Assembly (NCBI GenBank): GCA_963575745.1
Contig: CAUYUJ010019362.1
Span: 151,501 to 172,500 of the forward strand
Length of the DNA stretch: 21,000 nt
DNA from: Prorocentrum cordatum
Lineage: Eukaryota; Sar; Dinophyceae; Prorocentrales; Prorocentraceae
Direction of reading: 5' to 3'
Under the pieces are notes generated by a model, which worked only from the letters and a program-made list of their open reading frames with translations, was not told the DNA's origin and did no database searches. Below are positions 15,568-21,000 of the stretch, piece after piece (the stretch's first letter is position 1; every line of letters begins with the position of its first letter). The translations under genes and the position numbers were made by a program.

Positions 15568-16574
15568 TAACCCTATCGTTCCCTTTCACCCCTCCTGATT
15601 GCTTGATTGATTGATTCCTGCAAGAGGCGTTCCTCATCCCTCCCCCATTCCTCCATTCGCCCACACTCGCTCTCATCCCGCACATCCGGATATGGCGGAG
15701 GGCACCTTGGAGGGGAGTGGATTGCACATGCGCGCGTACAGCATCGATGGGCTATTGCACCAGCGCGTGCACGCAACGTTCGCTCGATCATGCGGGCGCC
15801 AACGTACCGTACCAGCGCACCTTGCACACACTCGGAAACAGATAACTATAATTGCATATCCACCTCGGTGTCTCCCTTCCCCCCTCTGAGGAATATCAAT
15901 TACATACATCTATATATATAGATATATACAAACATACTCCCTGCAATGAATTGTTCCTGGGCATCAGGGGAGGGTGCCGGTGAAAAACATCAGAACTGGG
16001 AGCCAGCGATTTTGTACACCGCCGCCCTCCCTGATGTTCCCCGGAGGGCGTCTGTGCATATATTTTGGTGGCGTAGAAAGGAGGGAGGGGAGAGGGAGGA
16101 GGAAGGTCAGGCCACGACGGCGCAGGCGGTCGCCCAGCCGACGTTCGCCTAAGAACCTAGAAGCGGAAGGGACACACGTGCGCGCTTCTCCGTCGCCCGC
16201 GAGATGGATACGTTCGGCCACTCCGACGCTGTGGGCGGAAAGGGGGTGGGAGGAGGGAGGGAGCGAGGAGGAAAGGGACAGGGATGAGGAGGGAGGTGGA
16301 CCTGTGTGTATGTATACAAGCTTGATTGCGATCGTTTTCTTATTCGTTGTTTAGCCGATCGGCGCGAGCCCTCGCACCTCCCTTCATGGAGTCGATCTTG
16401 GCTGTTGTTGGTGCCCTTTTCGAGCAGGTGGAGGCTCCCAAACAGTCGCGTGAAGCAGAGGTCCAGAGCCAGACCCCCTCCCTCCTCCCCCTTCCGCCGA
16501 ATGTTTCAAACGCAGAGGAAAGGAGCTTCTAACATTCCAGTCGGCGCCAGCGTGATGATGGGGTCCTCGGCCAG
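15568..16574. other. Last part of the inferred intron, no gene recognised
   Basis: It contains a (GATT)n run (about 15597-15617), an AT palindrome TCTATATATATAGA (15909-15922) and purine-rich patches at 16079-16105 and 16238-16293. A small open frame from ATG 16386 (MESILAVVGALFEQVEAPKQ) ends at a TAA at 16530-16532 and has no known motif. The final TCCTCGGCCAG before 16575 serves as the acceptor. Confidence 0.45.
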
Positions 16575-16682
16575 GACAATGTGAAGAAGATCCTGGAGTC
16601 GCATGCGACCCTAGAGACGTTGGAGAACAACTCTTCGTCGATGAATGCGCAGGCCTGCCGCGCGAGTGCGGCTCTTGCACAG
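16575..16682 (+). CDS. R-SNARE-like gene, exon with C-terminal part of the SNARE motif
   Basis: The 36 codons read DNVKKILESHATLETLEN, then NSSSMNAQACRASAALAQ. Aligned without gaps to a VAMP-type helix, the layers fall on I(-3), L(+4), L(+7), M(+14), A(+18) and L(+25); S at +11 and A at +21 are weaker. The zero-layer residue, normally Arg in L-E-R, is Ser (codon 16596-16598). The exon follows CCAG at 16571-16574 and could end at CAG|GTCACC (16682/16683), again phase 0. The frame is open to a TGA at 16815-16817; read-through adds a Val at +28 but gives no transmembrane helix. The membrane anchor is either in a further exon outside the recognisable sequence or lost. It could also be a pseudogene. 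Confidence 0.6.
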
Positions 16683-17300
16683 GTCACCCTCGCACATCGT
16701 ATCCGCATATTTGAGCCCAATGTGTTGAACGAGTGGTCGGCAGCGCGCGCAGGAGGGTGGGGCGAGGGGGGGCCTTCTCAGAAGGCATGCGACCTCTTGA
16801 AGCTCTCTGGCATCTGAATCTTCCTTCCTAGAAGCACCCATCCCCTTCTGAGTGTGACCCTGGTCTTGTAGGAAGGCGACCCCCTCTCACGCCACCCACG
16901 TGTGCGCGCCGACAAGGCTGCCTGTGTCAAGCAGGGTAGGCACGCGTTAACGTGAGCTGTTGACGCGCTCAGAATCAGTCCGTACGGAGCGTTTGAAGAC
17001 GTCGACGTATTCATTGGGGTGCCCCTGCGTACTGATCGTCATGGTTGGGATTCGTTCGCCTCGTGCGTGGTCGCTGCCGACCGTCATCTCATGCGTTTGT
17101 CTTTGCAAGTTTCCCAGGGACATGCCGCTAATTGGAAGTATGTATGATCGGACGTCCTGGTATTCAGATAACCGAAACACACACATTAAGAATTCATTTT
17201 TGTTTGTTGGTTATCACCAACAAAAAATTGATTCTGGAGGGGGGATTTCATCCCAATGACCCCCAAAGTAATATGTTAGCACACAGATTTCATACATAAG
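16683..17300. other. Downstream of the SNARE exon, nothing recognised
   Basis: This would be the next intron. I looked for an anchor exon (hydrophobic stretch after basic and Trp residues) behind an AG acceptor and did not find one. The part from 17180 is A/T-richer with no repeats. Confidence 0.4.
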
Positions 17301-17930
17301 TTAACAGATTATAAGGGGAGCGTGGGCGTGATCGTGGCCCTGGTAGCGCGCAAACACGATATTTCCCATGGCTCGTGGCCTTGGGAGCGCCGGCGCCGTG
17401 CAATTTGCAAGGAGCGTGTCGTGGGAGCGCGGACGTTGCACAATTTTCAATGGATCCTTCAGAAAGTTGCAAGAATTCTTTCCGGAATCCTTCAGGAATT
17501 ATCCAGGGTTTTCCATACATTTTGTTGAAATCTTCCAGAATCTAAGGGGGCACAGGAAGCGAAGAGGAAACCTGGAGGAACATTCAGGACTCCTCACAAT
17601 TCTTCTAGGAGTCGGCGGCGCACCTGCAAGGATCTTCAGGAGCCCTTCGGGAACCCACTGGGATCGGAAGGAATCTTGAGGAATCCCGTGGGACCCTAAC
17701 GAGCCCCACGGATTTCCCAGGGCCGTGGACACAATGTATTTACACGGGGTATTGCCTTTGGGAGCGCGGACACCGCTTAATGTATTAGGGATCTTGGTCA
17801 TGGGAGCGCGGGCGCGGCGTAACTTAGAGGGAGCGTGGCCATGGGAGTACCCAGGACGCGCGCGTGGCGCGTTCTGTAGTGCCCACAATGGGAAATTCTC
17901 GATATCGGCGCCTTGAAAAGTAAAGTGAAC
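17300..17930. repeat. Diverged repeats with GGGAGCGCGG motif
   Basis: GGGAGCG(C/T)GG-type motifs recur at about 17315, 17382, 17421, 17760, 17802 and 17829, often after CATGG or TTGG and before GC(G/A)CC(G/A). Between them (about 17450-17710) lies a stretch with repeated CTTCAGGA and GGAATC(C/T)T words. The array is too diverged for me to define a unit. Confidence 0.5.
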
Positions 17931-18600
17931 TCGTGACGGTGACCAACCGGATTTCGGGTGACCCGCCCGCGCGCGGGTCACCCGACTGCTCTCGCGCGCG
18001 CGCGGACGCGCGCGTGGGAAATTCTAGATCTGCTTACAATGGAAATGTCGGCATCTTGGCCTTGCCTGGAAAGTAGACCACTCACGGTGGCCAGCGGGAT
18101 TTCGGGTGACCCGCCGGCGCGTGGTCACCGATCGCGCTCGCGCGCGCGTGCGGAGGCGCGCGTGGGGAATTCGTTCTTTAGTTGTCCGTAATGGAGAAAT
18201 ACCACGTTGTCTTGGATACTGATGTGAACTTTCAACGGGGGCACCAGATTTTCGAGTGACCCGCCCGTGCGCGGGTCACCTGATCGCGCGCGCGCGCGGA
18301 CGCCCGCGTAGGGAATTCGGTATGTCCACATCGGAAAAATTGGCAAGGTGATTTGGAAACTGAAGTGAGCCCTTAACGGTGACCAACTGGATTCCAGGTG
18401 GCCCGCCCGCGCGTGGGTCACCCGATCGCGCGCGCGCTGACGCGCGCGCGGTGAATTCATCCATGTTGGCCATGATCGCGCGTCCGCAACGGAAAATTCG
18501 CCATGGTGGCTTGGAAATTGAATTAAACCCTTGACGGTGGCCAACTGGATTGCGGGCAACCCGCCCGCGCGTGGGCCACCCGATCGCCAGCGCAGGCTTA
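17930..18600. repeat. ~148-bp satellite with a conserved GC hairpin, five copies
   Basis: The hairpin anchor (GGGTGACCCGCC type) occurs at 17956, 18104, 18253, 18396 and 18554, about 142-158 bp apart. Each unit also has ACGGTG(A/G)CCA, a CG-rich run (CGCGCGCGCG) and a GGGAATTC-like block. In the first copy GGGTGACCCGC (17956-17966) and GCGGGTCACCC (17973-17983) pair perfectly over 11 bp around a 6-nt loop. Confidence 0.85.
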
Positions 18601-18840
18601 GCTCGGCCAGCACAGGCTTCAGGCACCTTCCAAGGTACTGCGGCTATTTTAGTGAAATGCACTAAACGGTTGGATTGCGCATTGTAGTTTTGCAAGTAAG
18701 ACTAAGCTTTTACCAATTATATTACCTATACTTCTTTTAAGTATTACCAAAAGCTCAACCAGCGTATCTGGTTCTTGTAGTTATTGTGGATGGCGACATT
18801 CTTAATGTTACGGCGATTGCGATTAAGCGGGCATTGATTA
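18601..18840. other. AT-richer spacer
   Basis: The composition falls abruptly to AT-rich at about 18640. GCTTTTACC near 18707 and AAAAGC near 18750 are weak inverted partners. The stretch resembles the AT-rich half of the next satellite and may be its first, diverged unit. Confidence 0.4.
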
Positions 18841-19780
18841 TTTTACGCGCTCCCAGGTGCCAACGATAAGGCGCCGCGCGGGTCGGGCGCGATGCCGTGG
18901 GATGGGCCGCCCCTTGGGGCGGCCGACGAACATCGCTTTCTCATTTAGGATAACAATAGAGACGCAAAAGGCGGTGGCGTTTCGGCGAGGGAGAAAGTGT
19001 TGGATTCAAGCTCCTCCCGAAGAGTGATGACGTAGTGCTATTTAATACCAGTTCAACTATTGACCGCATTCTGGATATTCCTTATAATCTTAGGCTAGGT
19101 ATAAACCACCGCTATGGTTATGACGGTTCCATTGCAGCATGAATCATAGTTGTTGGCGTTGTTACTAATACTACCACTTTTTTATTTGTTGATTAAGCGA
19201 CATCGCTTCGTCGGGTGGCGGGAACACGATTCTTCCACGTTCCGACGACATCTCGCGAGCGGGGATATTTATTTTCGCGGTTTTGCGACGCTACGGATAT
19301 CGTTCCGCGCGGGGCTGGCGCGACGCATTGGGATGGGCCGCCCCCTAGGGCGGCCAACGAACATCAATTGCTCATTAAGGGTGGCACTAGGAAACGCACA
19401 GAGAGGGGGCGGCTCGGAGAGAAATCAGGGAAGCTTCGGATTCATGCTCCTCCCGAAGAGTTACCTCGTAGTTCTAGTTATTACGAATACTACTACTGAC
19501 AGTATGTTGGGTTGTCCTGCGAATGCCAAACATAAGCCGCTGGCATTATGTGTTCGCGATTGCATTGCGACACTACTCATGATCATTATCATTATTTATT
19601 TTTTCGAATAAAGATATCTCAACATTACATTGTTTTGTCGGGTGACAGAAATTGTGCTTTTGTCCGCGTCCCTCTCGCGGGCGGGAATCTTTATTTTCGC
19701 GGCTCCGCGGTGCTAAAGATGCCGCCCCGCGCCGGGCGGGCGCGATGTGTGTTCAGGCTGTCATGTCGTGACCCAGGCGC
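18840..19780. repeat. ~430-bp satellite, two full copies and a partial third
   Basis: Shared anchors: GGGATGGGCCGCCCC at 18899 and 19330 (431 bp apart), CTCCTCCCGAAGAGT at 19011 and 19447 (436 bp), and TTTATTTTCGCGG at 19268 and 19690 (422 bp). Each unit has a GC-rich half and an AT-rich half. The GC half carries the palindrome GGCCGCCCC-TT-GGGGCGGCC (18905-18924), preserved with compensating changes as GGCCGCCC-CCTA-GGGCGGCC at 19336-19355. Open frames in the units (for example 19150-19611) have no protein motif. Confidence 0.8.
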
Positions 19781-19799
19781 ATTTTTTATTCATGCAAAA

Positions 19800-21000
19800 A
19801 ACATGCGCGCGGCGCGAAGGCGAGAACCGCATCTTGAGACCGAGCCGCCCTCGGCCCGCGGAGTGCGTTCAAATTTCTGTCGCGGACGTGCGCGGCGCTG
19901 AGGCGAGCCGCGCAAACGCATCAAAAACGAATGCGCGCGGCGCTCGAGCGACAGCTGGATTTTGCCACCAAGCCACCCTCAATCCGTGAAGCTCGCGCTA
20001 TTTGTTCAAAAACGAACGCGCGCGGCGCTTAGGCGAGAGCTAGCTTTGAAAAATATGGCCACCTTCAATCCGTGAAACTCGCGCGCGCTTAAGAAAACGA
20101 GTGCGCGCGGCGCTGAGGCGAGAGCTAGATCTCACAACCGAGCCGCCCTCCATTCGTGAAGCTCGCGCGCACTTTTCAGAACCGATGTGCGCGGTGCTGA
20201 GGCGAAGGCTAGATTTTGAAACCGAGCTGCCCTCAATCCCAAAAAATCGCTCACTGTTGATAGCGAGTGTGCGCGGCGCTGGGGCGAGAGTCGCATTTTG
20301 AATATGGGGCCGCCCTGAGTCCGTGAAGCTCGTGCAAATTTCAAAATCGACTTCGCGCGGCGCTGAGGCGAGAGCTAAACTTTGAATCCGATCCGACCTC
20401 ATTCCGTGAGACCCGCGCGCACATTTCAAAATCAATGTGCGCGGCGCTAACGCGGGAGTTAGATATTGAAATCGAGCCGTCTTCACTCCGTGCAACCCGC
20501 GCACATTTAAGAAAGCGAATGCGCGCGGTGTCGAGGCGAGAGTTAGATTTTGAAGCCGAACCGTTTCCAGTCCGTACAATCCGTGCGCATGTCTAACACG
20601 AATGCGCGCTGCGCTGAGGGGGGAGCTGGATTTTGAAACCGAGCCGACTTAAATCCGTGACGATCGCGCAAATTTGCATAGCGTATGCGCGCTGCGCTGA
20701 GGCGAGAGCTAAATTTTGCAACCGAGCCACCCTCTTTCCGTGACGTTCGCGCAAACTGTTCCAAAACAGTTGGTCGTGGCATTGAGGCGAAAACTAGATT
20801 TTGAATCCGAGACGCCTTCAACCCGTGAATTTCATGCAATGTTTTAAAGCGGGTGCGCGCGGCGCTAAGGCGAACGCTACAAAAAAGGGCAACAAACAGC
20901 AACACAACAAATGGCCGCCTTCAATCCGTGAGCTTCGTGCACATTCAAGAAAGCGAATGCGCGCGGCGTTGAGGCAAGAGCAGGATTTTGAAACCTTTTC
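19800..21000. repeat. ~83-bp satellite, about 14 copies, runs off the window end
   Basis: The block TGCGCGCGGCGCTGAGGCGA recurs (with changes) near 19805, 19933, 20018, 20101, 20187, 20269, 20353, 20437, 20520, 20603, 20685, 20771, 20853 and 20955. The common spacing is 82-86 bp. Each unit continues with GAGCTAGATTTTGAAACCGA, GCC(G/A)CCCTC and ATCCGTGAAGCTCGCGC. The period is near 28 codons, so minus-strand frames stay open over several units (20579 to 20040) with a Ser/Arg/Ala-rich repeat; I do not call these genes. Confidence 0.9.

Larger units (their letters stand above)
8677..16574 (+). other. Inferred 7.9-kb GA-AG intron of the R-SNARE-like gene
   Basis: The intron joins CAG 8674-8676 to GAC 16575-16577 in phase 0. 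The two junctions carry the near-identical sequence CAGGACATTGT (8674-8684) and CAGGACAATGT (16572-16582). GA and GC donors beside GT, AG acceptors and short direct repeats at intron ends are known features of dinoflagellate introns. The intron contains the minisatellites, the higher-order repeat and the inverted-repeat elements annotated below. It is inferred from the continuity of the SNARE heptads; no transcript evidence is available. Confidence 0.5.

Noticed and set aside
16386-16532. Small frame MESILAVVGALFEQVEAPKQ near the SNARE exon
   Set aside because: It ends at a stop 42 bp before the SNARE exon in a different context and has no family resemblance.
19800-21000. CRISPR array
   Set aside because: The 83-bp units are similar over their whole length, with no unique spacers, in a eukaryotic context.
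1-21000. tRNA, rRNA or dinoflagellate spliced-leader gene
   Set aside because: No tRNA cloverleaf, conserved rRNA block or spliced-leader sequence was seen by eye; a covariance-model scan could still find a small RNA.

Overview
This is nuclear eukaryotic DNA, most likely from a dinoflagellate (about 0.75 sure). The reasons are a GC-rich and repeat-dominated sequence, a decayed non-LTR retrotransposon whose endonuclease, reverse transcriptase and RNase H patches read like the LINE-type elements I know from dinoflagellate genomes, and an intron with a GA donor, AG acceptor and direct repeats at its ends, as described for dinoflagellates. I see no bacterial operons, ribosome binding sites, rRNA, tRNA or CRISPR.

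Layout. 1-1580: low-complexity GGA/GAG tracts and GC-rich repeats with no supportable gene. About 1.84-7.76 kb (perhaps to 8.0 kb): one + strand LINE relic. Its order is coiled-coil/low-complexity N-terminal part, endonuclease/exonuclease/phosphatase (EEP) domain, linker, reverse transcriptase, connector, RNase H, Cys-rich C-terminal module. It is broken by about a dozen frameshifts, a local tandem duplication and lesions in catalytic motifs. 8626-8676 and 16575-16682: two short phase-0 exons which together follow the heptad pattern of an R-SNARE helix across a 7,898-nt intron. 8720-8795 is a third, unidentified exon-like patch with good splice signals.

The intron is filled with repeats: a 75-nt hairpin (9.33 kb), a ~90-bp minisatellite (9.6-10.3 kb), a 72-94-bp repeat (11.1-11.4 kb), a composite higher-order repeat in two copies (11.46-14.08 kb) that contains a 10-bp-period array, ~150-bp units and a 16-bp GAGTA array, then two small inverted-repeat elements (14511-14664 and 15411-15567) on either side of a GGA tract. 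Downstream of the second exon are a repeat-rich stretch (17.3-17.9 kb), a ~148-bp satellite with a strong hairpin (17.93-18.6 kb), a ~430-bp satellite with a GC palindrome (18.84-19.78 kb) and a ~83-bp satellite that runs off the end (19.8-21.0 kb).

The only candidate host gene is therefore the R-SNARE-like gene, and most of the window is its intron and flanking repeat DNA. The zero-layer Arg expected in an R-SNARE is Ser and no transmembrane segment is visible, so it is either divergent with further exons outside the window or a pseudogene. All alignments and motif matches were made by eye; copy numbers and identities are hand counts.
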